A DNA stretch of 64,000 bases from positions 248,001 to 312,000 of the forward strand of contig NZ_CP007474.1 in NCBI RefSeq assembly GCF_000632845.1, read 5' to 3'. Source of the stretch: Ehrlichia japonica (lineage in GTDB: Bacteria; Pseudomonadota; Alphaproteobacteria; Rickettsiales; Anaplasmataceae). This document shows, one piece after another, positions 1-9,001 of this stretch. The stretch's first letter is position 1; the number at the start of each line of letters is the position of its first letter. Below the pieces are notes generated by a model that was not told the origin of the DNA, ran no database searches, and worked only from the letters and a program-made list of their open reading frames with translations. Position numbers and translations under genes: made by a program.

Positions 1-1
1 G

Positions 2-118
2 TTCCTTCATGGGGGAAAGGTGCTGAATAATGAGGTTTTCTTCACTGCAACCAACCTTATCTCAGTTTATATTCACCTTCTGGAGGACCTGCTGTATAAC
101 AGATTTACAAAACGCTAG
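2..118 (+). other. Left-edge segment, possible 3' end of an outside gene
   Basis: One plus-strand frame is open from base 2 to a TAG at 116-118 (38 codons). The first 120 bases have about 42% G+C, clearly above the spacers elsewhere in the window, so this is probably the end of a gene or structured RNA that begins outside. I could not match it to any protein family, tmRNA, RNase P RNA or SRP RNA. Confidence 0.2.
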
Positions 119-134
119 GTTATTGATTTTTGGT

Positions 135-701
135 TTATGTTAAACTATTATTCATCTTTTTATCTTGATATTCAGTAGATAGTAGGAAGGTTACATCTGG
201 GATTACAAACCGCCAGAATTTTTCCTTCCCTTTGCTTATTCCTATTCTGGGAGTGCATATGTAGTTATCTATATCAATATCTGTATTACAAATGCAGAAA
301 TTGTTATTTTGTGTAATATCTATATTATTATGTTCTTTTGTTATTTTAAGAATTTTACATAATTTTCCTGGACCGCTAATTACAGTGTTAGGTTGATGAT
401 CAGATAGTAGTACTATTCCTCTAATAAGTACTGCAGCAGGGAACCCTTTTGGTTCAGTTACAACGTTAAGACAGTGGTACATTCCATAAATAAAATAAAT
501 GTAAGAAAACCCTGGGCTGCCAAACATTACAGAAGTACGCTTTGTATATCCATGTGCAGAGTGTGCGGCTGGGTCATCCTGACCTATGTATGCTTCTGTT
601 TCTATTATTATTCCTTGGTGTTGATTGAATAGTAGCCTTTTCCCAAGTAACTTGCTTGCAACATTGAGTGATGATTGTTCATAAAAAGACTTTTTGAGCA
701 T
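135..701 (-). CDS. DNA-3-methyladenine glycosylase (AAG/MPG family)
   Basis: This base-excision repair enzyme removes alkylated purines, such as 3-methyladenine, from DNA. Family signatures are visible in order: ETEAY at about residues 34-38 (carrying the catalytic Glu), PAAHSAHG, the segment around [13 protein letters not shown], and SGPGKLCK. The protein is 188 aa, normal for the bacterial family. I chose ATG at 701 because the alternative at 713 is a GTG that adds only four residues and has no better ribosome-binding site. The gene is convergent with whatever enters from the left edge and divergent from the small gene at 792. Family assignment is confident; the exact start is less so. Confidence 0.93.
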   Translation of the reverse strand: MLKKSFYEQSSLNVASKLLGKRLLFNQHQGIIIETEAYIGQDDPAAHSAHGYTKRTSVMFGSPGFSYIYFIYGMYHCLNVVTEPKGFPAAVLIRGIVLLSDHQPNTVISGPGKLCKILKITKEHNNIDITQNNNFCICNTDIDIDNYICTPRIGISKGKEKFWRFVIPDVTFLLSTEYQDKKMNNSLT

Positions 702-791
702 ATAATATAACACTGTATATTTCTACTAGAAAATAATTTGTTTATGATATACTAATAGCATACTTTATTTTGTCAATAGTGAGGCTTCAGA

Positions 792-1160
792 ATGGATGGG
801 AAGAAAAAAGCAGATACCAATGATAAGAAAATAGATAAATTTAAAAAAGCTTATAATATAGTATCTAAAGTTGCACAATTCATTGTAGGAGATAGTTTAA
901 GTATACAGTTAAAGGAGTATAAAGTTAGTTTTTCTTATATTATTGATAATACTACGGATTATTTGAAACTAACCAATATACAAGAAGTAAAAATCATTGA
1001 GAAAGTAAATGAATTGAAGAATATTAATAATGCTCTGTTGGAGAGATTATTTAATTTTTGGTTACGTAGAAATAAACAGCTACTGTATTGGCATATGATT
1101 TTTTTATTAGTTAATACTATACTGTTGATTATTAATTGGGATAATATGGTTAATTTATGA
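792..1160 (+). CDS. Unrecognised small protein with C-terminal membrane segment
   Basis: This 122-aa protein belongs to no family I recognise. It has a lysine-rich N-terminus (many K/D in the first 25 residues), a helical middle, and one hydrophobic stretch at about residues 98-117 that looks like a C-terminal membrane anchor. ATG at 792 follows a TGAGG-like ribosome-binding site. It opens the island of unknown genes at 792-9304, but its anchor is at the opposite end from those of its neighbours. It is followed by 1.4 kb without a gene. Composition and codon use look like a real gene rather than random AT-rich sequence. Confidence 0.6.
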   Translation: MDGKKKADTNDKKIDKFKKAYNIVSKVAQFIVGDSLSIQLKEYKVSFSYIIDNTTDYLKLTNIQEVKIIEKVNELKNINNALLERLFNFWLRRNKQLLYWHMIFLLVNTILLIINWDNMVNL

Positions 1161-2582
1161 AATCTTATAATTGAAGTACTTATAAAATGGAAGGGTGAGA
1201 TTTATTGTGATCAAGTAACATGATGAGTATTGTTTTTAATTATGAGTGTAGTTTTTGCCAGCATATATTTTTATAATTATTGTAGTATAAGTGTTAACTG
1301 ACAGTAAAGTGATTATGTAAAATATGTAAGAAGTAAATGTTATGTATGAAAGTTAATTTTGGTAATGTTGTTCAATGTGTTTTTGGTACACCATGTGTTG
1401 AACAATATGTAATTTTGTTAGATATACAAATTGCTATTTTATAGTGAAGCTATAATTAAAAAGATTTATCTTTTTCTTATTATGTTTTTGATTAATTGAT
1501 TTACTTCTAAATAGTAGATAGTAATATCACATCTCCTTTTTAAGTATGGTGTAGGAAAATAAAAGGTTTTTATAGTTTGTTATAAATATATTTAATATAG
1601 AAATTTATTAAAAAGTAAGTTCTTACTCAAAAAGGAACCCGTATAATAACAATTGATATGGTGGTTACAAAAAACATATACTATAATTAATTAGCATATT
1701 TTAGTAAAATAAATAACAATTTATTTAAAAATTAAATCTCAATATAAGGTATTGTTTTTTAAATCAGGCAGAGTAAGTTCTAATTTGCTGATATTTCAAC
1801 TAAATATCATTAATGAGAAAAGTTATGAAATAACAAGAAAGAATCTTATAAGTTCACAGTGTATATATAGGAATAAATTACAACGTATTTAATAATAAAA
1901 ATTGCTAAGATCTTTTTAATTTATGAGATTTATTAACTATGTTATTACTAGCTTCAGCAATATGATTTAAGAATACATTTTTGTCAATCAATACAAATTA
2001 TTTTATTGGCAAGGTGTTACTTTTTTGAATAAATGCTGAATTTTTAAAAACTAGAAATTGTAATTCCTTAATTATTATATTGGAAGAATAGTGTTCCTTC
2101 TAAAACTGGGGATGATTGTATCAATAACTAAATATAGTAGTCGATAATAATTTATAGCAATCTATTGTGTTTCTAAAGTGTAATTTGAAAGAGGCTGAGA
2201 TAAAGCAATGAAACTTGTATCATAGTAATTCTGGATAGGGGGGTAATATAAAAAATTTCAAATTGTGTTGCTATGTCTATGAACTCTAAATATATTGTGG
2301 CATATGTCTTTTTAGTGGAATATCTGTGATAAATGGATTAATAAATTTATTACTTATATATTGTACTATTTTATCTATGGTGTATTTAAAAATGGTGAAT
2401 CGTACATATGCTACTAATTAGTACGCTACAAAAAAAGTTGAAATACGTTAGCATATTATTGTATAATAAGAGTGTATATATAGCTGTTTATTGTGAATAG
2501 AGCAGCTCATGTATTCTTGTTTATTAAGATAACTAATATAATTATTTGTAATATAAATAGTGGATTTTAGAAGGAGTGTGTT
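1161..2582. other. 1.4-kb spacer without a gene
   Basis: This AT-rich region has stops in all frames and no gene I can support. It contains one 8-bp inverted repeat (arms TTGTTCAA and TTGAACAA at 1368-1375 and 1398-1405, 22-base loop). A good Shine-Dalgarno (AGAAGGAG) lies just before the gene at 2583. No RNA gene is recognised. Confidence 0.5.
1368..1405. repeat. Inverted repeat in spacer
   Basis: Perfect 8-bp arms TTGTTCAA / TTGAACAA are separated by 22 bases, about 200 bases after the end of the gene at 792. There is no T-run after it, so it is not a typical intrinsic terminator. It could be an operator or chance. Confidence 0.3.
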
Positions 2583-2978
2583 ATGAGTCAGGAACAGATA
2601 TTGCTTTATACTTTACTGGGGCTTTTTGTATTCATCTTAATAATATTATGTGCTGTAGTGCTGCCTATATTGTGTTACGATAACGAACGGATTAACGTTA
2701 TAGATGAAAAAACAGATAATCTTACAGGTAAGGTAAGTCGTTTGGCTGATAGGATAGGTCTGGTAGATAAAGAGAATAAAGAAGTTGACTTGAGCCCAGC
2801 GACTGCTGATGTAGTTCCTCAAAATAATGAAGAAACTGTACAGGGCAGGGGTGCTGTTGGCAGAGATGGTGAAAAAAATAGTTATGATCTTCTGTTTTTT
2901 GAAGATCAGGAAAAAGTACCGGGTGCTGTAAGTAATGTTGTTGTTGATGCGGGCACAAGTCAGTCTCAAACAAGGTAA
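2583..2978 (+). CDS. Unrecognised N-anchored small acidic protein
   Basis: This 131-aa protein is of unknown function. Residues 1-6 are short and acidic; residues 7-32 form one strong membrane segment (LLYTLLGLFVFILIILC...). The rest is polar, acidic and low in predicted order, with a Q/S/T-rich end (SQSQTR). There is no signal-peptidase site or lipobox. ATG at 2583 has a very good ribosome-binding site (AGAAGGAG, 2570-2577). The architecture matches those at 3552, 4997 and 9002, so these may form a family by design even without clear sequence similarity. Long reading frames on the opposite strand here are shadows. Confidence 0.7.
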   Translation: MSQEQILLYTLLGLFVFILIILCAVVLPILCYDNERINVIDEKTDNLTGKVSRLADRIGLVDKENKEVDLSPATADVVPQNNEETVQGRGAVGRDGEKNSYDLLFFEDQEKVPGAVSNVVVDAGTSQSQTR

Positions 2979-3551
2979 TGCTATTGGTTATTTTTATACA
3001 ATGCTTTAAAGATAGATTTTTGTTAGGGTATTTACAGTAGGTTATAGTTTGACATTATGTAGGTATTCTGTCTAATTGTATTAACTTATTTATTGTCAAA
3101 TTTCCAGGAAGCATAATTTAATATTATACATAATATTAAATTATGCATAATTGGGTTACATGGCAGTAATCTGGTAGGTATTAATAATGTTTTCAATGTT
3201 ACTAGAAATTAACTATTAAATAGTTAATAGAGATTTTGACATTTTGTTCCTAAAATTAGCTTTAGTACAGTTACTTATTACGGGTTTCCTGTTATTTTAT
3301 GAAAAATTCAAATTTATTGGTGGTAGAGAATTATTGAAATTGTGATGCGATGTTGCTGAACTCTTGTGATAAGGTCAAGAAATTCTGGAAGTAGAAGACT
3401 TAGGAAATTATAAAACATATGGTCATTTAATAGTTAAGTTATGTCCTTTTATATACGCTTTATAGGTGTAAAAAAGCTATATGTATAATAAAACTATTTA
3501 TTTGGATGGTTGCGTTAATTGTCAGTATTTAGTTAACATTAAGGTAATATT
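2979..3551. other. Spacer without a gene
   Basis: These 573 AT-rich bases have no supportable gene. A TATAAT-like box occurs near 3484-3489 (within TGTATAATAAA), plausibly the -10 of the following gene, but no matching -35 is convincing. Confidence 0.4.
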
Positions 3552-4217
3552 ATGGATACTTCAGGGATAATTGGTTTAGTTGTGGGAATACTTGTATTTG
3601 TTTTCCTTGTTGTTTTGTATTATCTAATAAGATCTTTATTAAAACCTAAGTTGCATCTAAAATCAGATGATGTCCTAAAAGACTCGGTTGTAGATTCAGG
3701 TAAAAAGACTCAACCGAATGCTCATCTTCAGGCAGCTGTTATAATAAATTTTGACCGTAGAACTGCAACTAATGCTATTTCTGTTGCTAGAGATCTTAGA
3801 TTTCAATTATCTTCTGTATATTGTTATCAGAATATAGTAAGGCACCTTGTAGATGCTTCTGATGAATGTATTGATCCTTCAGAAAGTTCACCACCAGAGA
3901 GAATAACGAATTTGGATATGAAACTTTGTCAGTTTGCTGAGGAGATAAAGAATAGTCTAGTAGCAACAATAGAAATAGCAGAAGAATCTACGGTAGTCCC
4001 TAAAGAGATTTATAGTGCTATGGTTGATAATTATAATGTGATATATGGTTTAGGACAGCATCTAAAAGAACTTCTTCAAGAAGTATTTTCTCCGACGTAT
4101 GATCTTCAAACAATTATGGCTTATAATTTAGCTATCGAAGCTGTTAGAACTGAATGTACTCGTAAATCGTTTATCTTTAATAGTACGGGCGTATCAAATC
4201 CTAGCATGCAGAGGTAA
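3552..4217 (+). CDS. Unrecognised N-anchored helical protein
   Basis: This 221-aa protein is of unknown function. After MDTSG, one membrane segment covers about residues 6-28, followed by a basic stretch (RSLLKPKLHLKS). By the positive-inside rule the tail should face the bacterial cytoplasm. Residues 60-205 look alpha-helical, with spaced Leu/Ile and four Cys. Residues 105-115 are rich in Ser/Pro/Glu. ATG at 3552 follows TTAAGG. It shares the short acidic N-terminus, single membrane segment and polar tail with the genes at 2583, 4997 and 9002. Confidence 0.72.
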   Translation: MDTSGIIGLVVGILVFVFLVVLYYLIRSLLKPKLHLKSDDVLKDSVVDSGKKTQPNAHLQAAVIINFDRRTATNAISVARDLRFQLSSVYCYQNIVRHLVDASDECIDPSESSPPERITNLDMKLCQFAEEIKNSLVATIEIAEESTVVPKEIYSAMVDNYNVIYGLGQHLKELLQEVFSPTYDLQTIMAYNLAIEAVRTECTRKSFIFNSTGVSNPSMQR

Positions 4218-4996
4218 GTTAGTTGTTTACTTAAGAGTCTATGGTTTTTCAATGTATTAAAATTCATATGAAGTAAGCTAAAGCTGTACTGTATTATAAG
4301 TGACCTACTGTTTAAGTTAGATTTAGTATATTCTTGGTTTGTTAGTTATAATATGTTGAGTGAGCAAATATACTGTATTGTTGAGAACTGTTATTTAGTA
4401 AAAATATTTATTTTTGTATTAAAATAACATAAAATTTGTGTAATGAAACATCTAGTATTGTTATTGTGCCTTGTTATGAAAGGGGTTCTATATCTATTTA
4501 TGATGTTTATAAGTCAATGTTTAGTACATAGATTATATATTTTGTTATAAGTTAGAATTAGTAAGTATGTGGTCTCCTGATGATTAATAAACTAATATTG
4601 AAGTGTGTATATTATTGTTATTTTTTACTAATATGTTCAAGTTTGTAAGGTGTAACTAGCGCACAATTATTACTTTTAGGTTCTTTGTATTGCTAGTAGG
4701 TTTTTATGGACATTTGTATTTCTATTCAAATGAGTATGTAATTTCTTCTGCGTTGACAGTAGTTGCTAAGAATATAAATTATTATCTAACTGCTTTAATC
4801 CCAAATACTCAAAAATCCTTGTTATGTTTGGAATGATTCCCTGTGTATATGTCTTACTGTAAGCACAGATTTTCTTCTTAATTAAAAGGTAAATTTAAAA
4901 TTCTAATAAAAATATGCTATATATAATATAATTTTATATTGCATTCGTAATAAAGATAATGTATATGCTAATTATAGCATAAAAGGTTTATACGTT
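4218..4996. other. Spacer with a possible small ORF
   Basis: There is no supportable gene in this stretch. One frame at 4690-4836 (TTG start, 48 codons) has protein-like composition and may be a relic or a small membrane-associated peptide, but it lacks an ATG. Just before the next gene is TGCTA-ATTA-TAGCA (4966-4979), a small inverted repeat that could be an operator, followed by AAAAGG as ribosome-binding site. Confidence 0.35.
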
Positions 4997-7900
4997 ATGG
5001 AATCAAATGTGTTGATGATTATACTACTACTACTATTACTACTACTGTTACTACTTCTTTGTGCATTGTTGTACATTGTAAAGAGTTACAATGACAATAG
5101 AAATATTCCTTCAGTAGAAAATGACGACCGACAGGAGGTAAGTCTTGCTAATTCATGTAGCTTTCAAGAACATTGTAGCATACCTTCTGATCAAGAAAGC
5201 GATAGGGTGTCTTCTGAAAGTGAAGATGTAGAAGAAAGACAGAAAATGAGTAATGCGTTAGGAGGGTTAAGTGGCTATGATCACTTTGATATAGATGACG
5301 GTGAGTTACAAGAAGATAGTTATTTGATGGATTACTATAGTTTGGGTGCTATACCTAAAACTTATAGTTTTGATATAGATGACAATGAGTTACAAGAAGA
5401 TGGTTATGTGATGGATTACTATAGTTTGGGTGCTATACCTAGAACTTATAGTTCTGCAGTTGTAACAAGAGATACTCGAGATATCAGGAGATATTCTAGT
5501 CAAGAGATTTCTGATGAAAGTTCTTCATGTTCTAATGATTCAGATGAGGGTATCCCTACTAAAAGCAGTAGGTTGTCTGATTTTGATTATCAGAATGGAA
5601 GGAGTAATCCTTATAGTAGAGTTGTAAAAGGGCAAACTTATAATTGCAGTTTAAATCCAATAAGTGGCAGTAATACAGTCCAGAGTAGGTGTATTAGTTT
5701 AGATTCATTAGGAACAGAAGACAATAATCTTGTGTCTTACACATTTGGTTCCCTGTTACGTTCCAGTAGTAAACTTGTGTTAAATAATTCTGATTTTAGC
5801 TTTTCAAAGTTTGTAGTAAATCCTTCTATATATACAGAATTTAGGAGTTATACTCCTTTCTGTTCTAGTTATTCAGGCAGTATTTTACGTGAAATGGGGA
5901 GGTTGTATACTCCTGGATTTTGCAATGTAAAGGGATATATTGATACTAACGGTTTGATATTACAAAGTATCGTTTTGGATTTACAAACTTGTGAAGAGTT
6001 AGAAGAGAATACAGTTTTTGTTATTAATCAAGGAGATTTAATAGATATGAAAAATCAGATTCCTAGTGTTTCACATAGTGATATTAAACCTGGAGTTTCT
6101 AATGCTCGGGAAATTGCATCAACTATGGAGATTGAATATGGTCAGAAGAGTTTGCAGGGTGCCGTTCAAAGGTCAGGTATAACTCATTCTGGATCTAGCG
6201 TAGTGACTGCTAAGCAAGATATGGATACTACCTGTGGAGGTGGTGTTCAAGTTGTTAAAGGTATTACAAAGTGTTTGTCTGATCTTTGTTTAGAAGAAAT
6301 GACTGATAGTGAAGAAGTACAGAGTATTATGAGAAAAAGTGATGCATCGTCTGCAATAGTTCCAGCAGTAACACACACAGTAAAATCTGGTAGAATTTCT
6401 CACAATACTGGTATAGTTGCTAATAGTTTATGCCAAGAAGAGAAGAATGGTAGTCAATTATTGGTAGGGAAGGATGAGTATTTTCAAAGTAAGAAAACTC
6501 CTATATCGAGAAGTACAATAACTACCCAAACAAAAACTCATGAGCCTAGTACTAGTGATTCTATTTCTAAAAAATCTAGAATTCCAGTTAAAGTTGGTGA
6601 ATCAAGCGGAATAGTTGTAAAAAAAAGGTCAATAAAAAATACTTTTTGTTCTGAATGTACTAGTTTAGCTACACACAAAGGGTCTAAGAGTAGTAGTTGT
6701 ATGCCAGTTAAGTTTCTTCCTATATCTGAACTTACTAGTTTAATTACACACAAAGGGTCTAAGAGTGGTATTAGTTGTATGCCAGTTAAGTTTCCTATAT
6801 CTGAACGTACTAGTTTAGCTACACACAAAGGGTCTAAGAGTAGTAGTAGTTGTATGCCAGTTAAGTTTCCTACATCTGAACGTACTAGTTTAGCTGCACA
6901 CAAAGGGTCTAAGAGTAGTAGTTGTATGCCAGTTAAGTTTCCTACATCTGAACGTACTAGTTTAGCTGCACACAAAGGGTCTAAGAGTAGTAGTAGTTGT
7001 ATGCCAGTTAAGTCTTCTACATCTGACCGTGCTAGTTTAATTACATACAAAGAGCTTAAAAATAGGAAGGACAGGTTAGTTGAATCTTGTAGATTTAAAG
7101 ATGTTAATCTAACAGTAGGAGCGACGGCAAAGATTTCTGCTTCTAAAAGTAATCAGCAAAGTATAGGAAAAAGTCCGTGTATACCTAAAAAGTCTAGTGT
7201 TCTGGGGGAATGTAAGGACTCAAGTGATAGTGATATAGGTATAACAAAACGCTCTATGGAAAATACTTCTAGTATTACAGGTGTTAGACGTAAGTATGAT
7301 GGTGCTTGTTATAAGGGTGTACATAATAAGTCTAGTGTTCTGGGGGAATGTAAGGACTCAAGTGATAGTGATATAGGTATAACAAAACGCTCTATGGAAA
7401 ATACTTCTAGTATTACAGGTGTTAGACGTAAGTATGATGGTGCTTGTTATAAGGGTGTACATAATAATAGAGCGTTAAGGAGAAGTGCATCTGCTATTTA
7501 CGAGCAAAGTTCTAAACCTGATTCAGAATGTGTTGTTAGTATGGTGGATCGTGCATCTATTGGTGAGAGACCTGCGGCTACTAAGAGTTATGTAGGTGTT
7601 AGGAGAAATAAAAGTAATGCTGCAGATATTGAATGTAAGATGTGGGACAAGTGCTGGTTAGAAAACGGTCTTATTATCTCACCAGAAGTCACTATAGGTC
7701 GAGTGTTAATTTGTGATATTGGATCATTATGTGATGTGTTAAATAAACGGTTTTGCATAATGCATAAGTCATTGTCGCAGTACAACAAGAGTTCTAGTGC
7801 TGCTACTCGATGTAGAGAAGTGAATTATATTGCTAATTCACGCATTCATCATACAGATAGTACTGTACGGAATGTTGTTAGTGAATGGGTATTAGTGCAG

Positions 7901-8512
7901 AGAGCTATACTGTGGAATAAACATGGAAAAAGAATAGTTGTTTCGTCTATGAGAGATTTAGAAAAAGTTTTTCAAGGGATTTATGTAGATCGAGGTAAAG
8001 CTTCTGTTGATTCCCAGTTAAAACTTCAAGATATACGCAATGCTGTAGCAGATAATGTAAAACTTCAAATTGCTTGTTTAGTAAGAGATGCGTTCTTAAA
8101 CAATGCATGTGATAAAGTTTTTAATAACATAGCGTATATGATATTTGATAAAGTATCTGTTACACATGAATTAATTGTTAGAGGAATAAGAAAATGTTCA
8201 AAAGAAGATTTAGAAGATAAAGCAGTGAAAAGTTGTTCTTTATTCTATAAAGATAAATTACAAGCTAAAGTATTAACTCATATAGAAGGGTTAAATGTTT
8301 TTTTTGAGAAGCATCTACACTTAAAATCTAAGGAAGTAATAAGAAAATGTTTAAAAACGTGTAAAATTGATATTGTTCATGATAATGTTAAACATTGCTG
8401 TGTAGATGCAATAATTAAGACGATTACTCCTAGTACTGCTACTGAATGGGCAAGTGATATGTTACGCATGAATATTGATAAGATTAATAAGCAGCAACTG
8501 AGCTTTGGTTAA
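4997..8512 (+). CDS. Large N-anchored tandem-repeat protein, function unknown
   Basis: This 1171-aa protein is of unknown function. Residues 7-28 are a membrane segment made almost only of leucine (12 Leu in a row), followed by KSYNDNR, so the body should be cytoplasmic by the positive-inside rule. Residues 30-200 are Ser/Asp/Glu-rich and hold two 28-aa repeats (97-152). Residues 552-675 hold five 24-25-aa Ser/Lys repeats, each with SLxxHKGSKS...CMPVK, plus a decayed sixth. Residues 732-823 are two identical 46-aa repeats. The last 290 residues are non-repetitive, helical and Cys-containing. Repeat-rich Ehrlichia proteins are often secreted host-directed effectors; whether this one is remains inference. 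It does not look like TRP32, TRP47 or TRP120. Its 3' end is duplicated downstream. Confidence 0.85.
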   Translation: MESNVLMIILLLLLLLLLLLLCALLYIVKSYNDNRNIPSVENDDRQEVSLANSCSFQEHCSIPSDQESDRVSSESEDVEERQKMSNALGGLSGYDHFDIDDGELQEDSYLMDYYSLGAIPKTYSFDIDDNELQEDGYVMDYYSLGAIPRTYSSAVVTRDTRDIRRYSSQEISDESSSCSNDSDEGIPTKSSRLSDFDYQNGRSNPYSRVVKGQTYNCSLNPISGSNTVQSRCISLDSLGTEDNNLVSYTFGSLLRSSSKLVLNNSDFSFSKFVVNPSIYTEFRSYTPFCSSYSGSILREMGRLYTPGFCNVKGYIDTNGLILQSIVLDLQTCEELEENTVFVINQGDLIDMKNQIPSVSHSDIKPGVSNAREIASTMEIEYGQKSLQGAVQRSGITHSGSSVVTAKQDMDTTCGGGVQVVKGITKCLSDLCLEEMTDSEEVQSIMRKSDASSAIVPAVTHTVKSGRISHNTGIVANSLCQEEKNGSQLLVGKDEYFQSKKTPISRSTITTQTKTHEPSTSDSISKKSRIPVKVGESSGIVVKKRSIKNTFCSECTSLATHKGSKSSSCMPVKFLPISELTSLITHKGSKSGISCMPVKFPISERTSLATHKGSKSSSSCMPVKFPTSERTSLAAHKGSKSSSCMPVKFPTSERTSLAAHKGSKSSSSCMPVKSSTSDRASLITYKELKNRKDRLVESCRFKDVNLTVGATAKISASKSNQQSIGKSPCIPKKSSVLGECKDSSDSDIGITKRSMENTSSITGVRRKYDGACYKGVHNKSSVLGECKDSSDSDIGITKRSMENTSSITGVRRKYDGACYKGVHNNRALRRSASAIYEQSSKPDSECVVSMVDRASIGERPAATKSYVGVRRNKSNAADIECKMWDKCWLENGLIISPEVTIGRVLICDIGSLCDVLNKRFCIMHKSLSQYNKSSSAATRCREVNYIANSRIHHTDSTVRNVVSEWVLVQRAILWNKHGKRIVVSSMRDLEKVFQGIYVDRGKASVDSQLKLQDIRNAVADNVKLQIACLVRDAFLNNACDKVFNNIAYMIFDKVSVTHELIVRGIRKCSKEDLEDKAVKSCSLFYKDKLQAKVLTHIEGLNVFFEKHLHLKSKEVIRKCLKTCKIDIVHDNVKHCCVDAIIKTITPSTATEWASDMLRMNIDKINKQQLSFG
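5024..5059 (+). repeat. CTA-type microsatellite encoding the poly-Leu anchor
   Basis: Codons 10-21 of the 1171-aa gene are CTA x4, TTA, CTA x2, CTG, TTA, CTA and CTT x2: a degenerate trinucleotide tract giving twelve leucines. Slippage here would lengthen or shorten the membrane anchor without breaking the frame. Confidence 0.85.
5285..5452 (+). repeat. Two tandem 84-bp units in the 1171-aa gene
   Basis: Units begin at 5285 and 5369 and each encodes 28 aa beginning FDIDD and containing MDYYSLGAIP. The copies differ at a few codons (DGELQEDSYL versus DNELQEDGYV). The repeat is in frame. Confidence 0.9.
6650..7081 (+). repeat. Tandem array of about 75-bp units in the 1171-aa gene
   Basis: Units start at 6650, 6725, 6800, 6875 and 6947 (75, 75, 75, 72 and 75 bp). 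A degenerate sixth starts at 7022. Each encodes S-E-x-T-S-L-x-x-H-K-G-S-K-S followed by two to four small residues, mostly Ser, then CMPVK. Length differences are whole Ser codons in an AGT run, typical of slippage. Confidence 0.92.
7190..7465 (+). repeat. Perfect 138-bp tandem duplication
   Basis: 7190-7327 and 7328-7465 are identical by eye over all 138 bases, including synonymous sites. Each encodes 46 aa starting KSSVLGECKDSSDSD. The lack of any difference implies a very recent duplication or ongoing copy-number change. Confidence 0.93.
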
Positions 8513-8895
8513 TAGCTTTATGATTAGGTATTATAGAAACATTAAATCTTTAAGAGACAATGAAAAGTTGTTCTTTATTCTATAAAGATAAATTACAAGC
8601 TAAAGTATTAACTCATATGGAAGGGTTAAATGTGTTTTTTGAAAAGCATCTACACTTGAAATCTAAGGAAGTAATAAGAAAATATTTAAAAACGTGTAAA
8701 GTTGATATTGTTCATGATAATGTTAAACATTGCTGTGTAGATGCAATAATTAAGACGACTACTCCTAGTACTGCTACTGAATGGGCAAGTGATATGTTAC
8801 GTATGAATATTGATAAGATTAATAAGCAGCAACCGAGCTTTGGTTAATAGCTTTATGATTAGGTATTATAGAAACATTAAATCTTTAAGAGACAA
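8226..8895 (+). repeat. 335-bp tandem duplication of a gene 3' end
   Basis: 8226-8560 and 8561-8895 are two copies of about 97% identity. Each contains the last 95 codons of the 1171-aa gene, its stop codon and the following ~48 untranslated bases (ending TCTTTAAGAGACAA). I count roughly nine to ten base differences. Confidence 0.93.
8560..8847 (+). CDS. 95-codon partial duplicate of the C-terminus of the 1171-aa protein
   Basis: This reading frame is the second copy of the duplicated 3' end. Its ATG is made at the junction: the first copy reads GTGAAAAG, while the second is preceded by CA and reads ATGAAAAG. It encodes the helical C-terminal domain from KSCSLFYKDK onward without a membrane anchor, with about five substitutions (I/M, C/Y, I/V, I/T, L/P) relative to the parent. 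AAGAGA eight bases upstream could serve as a weak ribosome-binding site. It may be an expressed free domain or a silent partial pseudogene; the sequence cannot decide. Confidence 0.5.
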   Translation: MKSCSLFYKDKLQAKVLTHMEGLNVFFEKHLHLKSKEVIRKYLKTCKVDIVHDNVKHCCVDAIIKTTTPSTATEWASDMLRMNIDKINKQQPSFG

Positions 8896-9001
8896 TACTT
8901 ATATATTTATAGATAAAGTTAATATTTTTATCTAGATTTTGCGATTATTTGTGTTAATATTAACACAGTATCTTGTTTTTTTTATATTTAAAAGTGAAGT
9001 T

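Noticed and set aside
1-134. RNase P RNA, tmRNA or SRP RNA at the left edge
   Set aside because: None of the conserved cores (such as GAGGAAAGTCC, a tRNA-like T arm, or GGAAGCAGC) is present.
2646-2973. Two minus-strand frames opposite the gene at 2583
   Set aside because: The plus-strand gene has a strong AGAAGGAG site and a clear membrane segment; the antisense frames have neither.
6538-7050. 170-codon minus-strand frame opposite the 25-aa repeats
   Set aside because: It is an antisense shadow: its repeats are only the complement of the in-frame sense repeats, and the sense frame continues far on both sides.
5285-7465. CRISPR array or mobile element as explanation of the repeats
   Set aside because: Repeats are in frame, directly adjacent without spacers, and encode protein; no cas, transposase or integrase gene is in the window.
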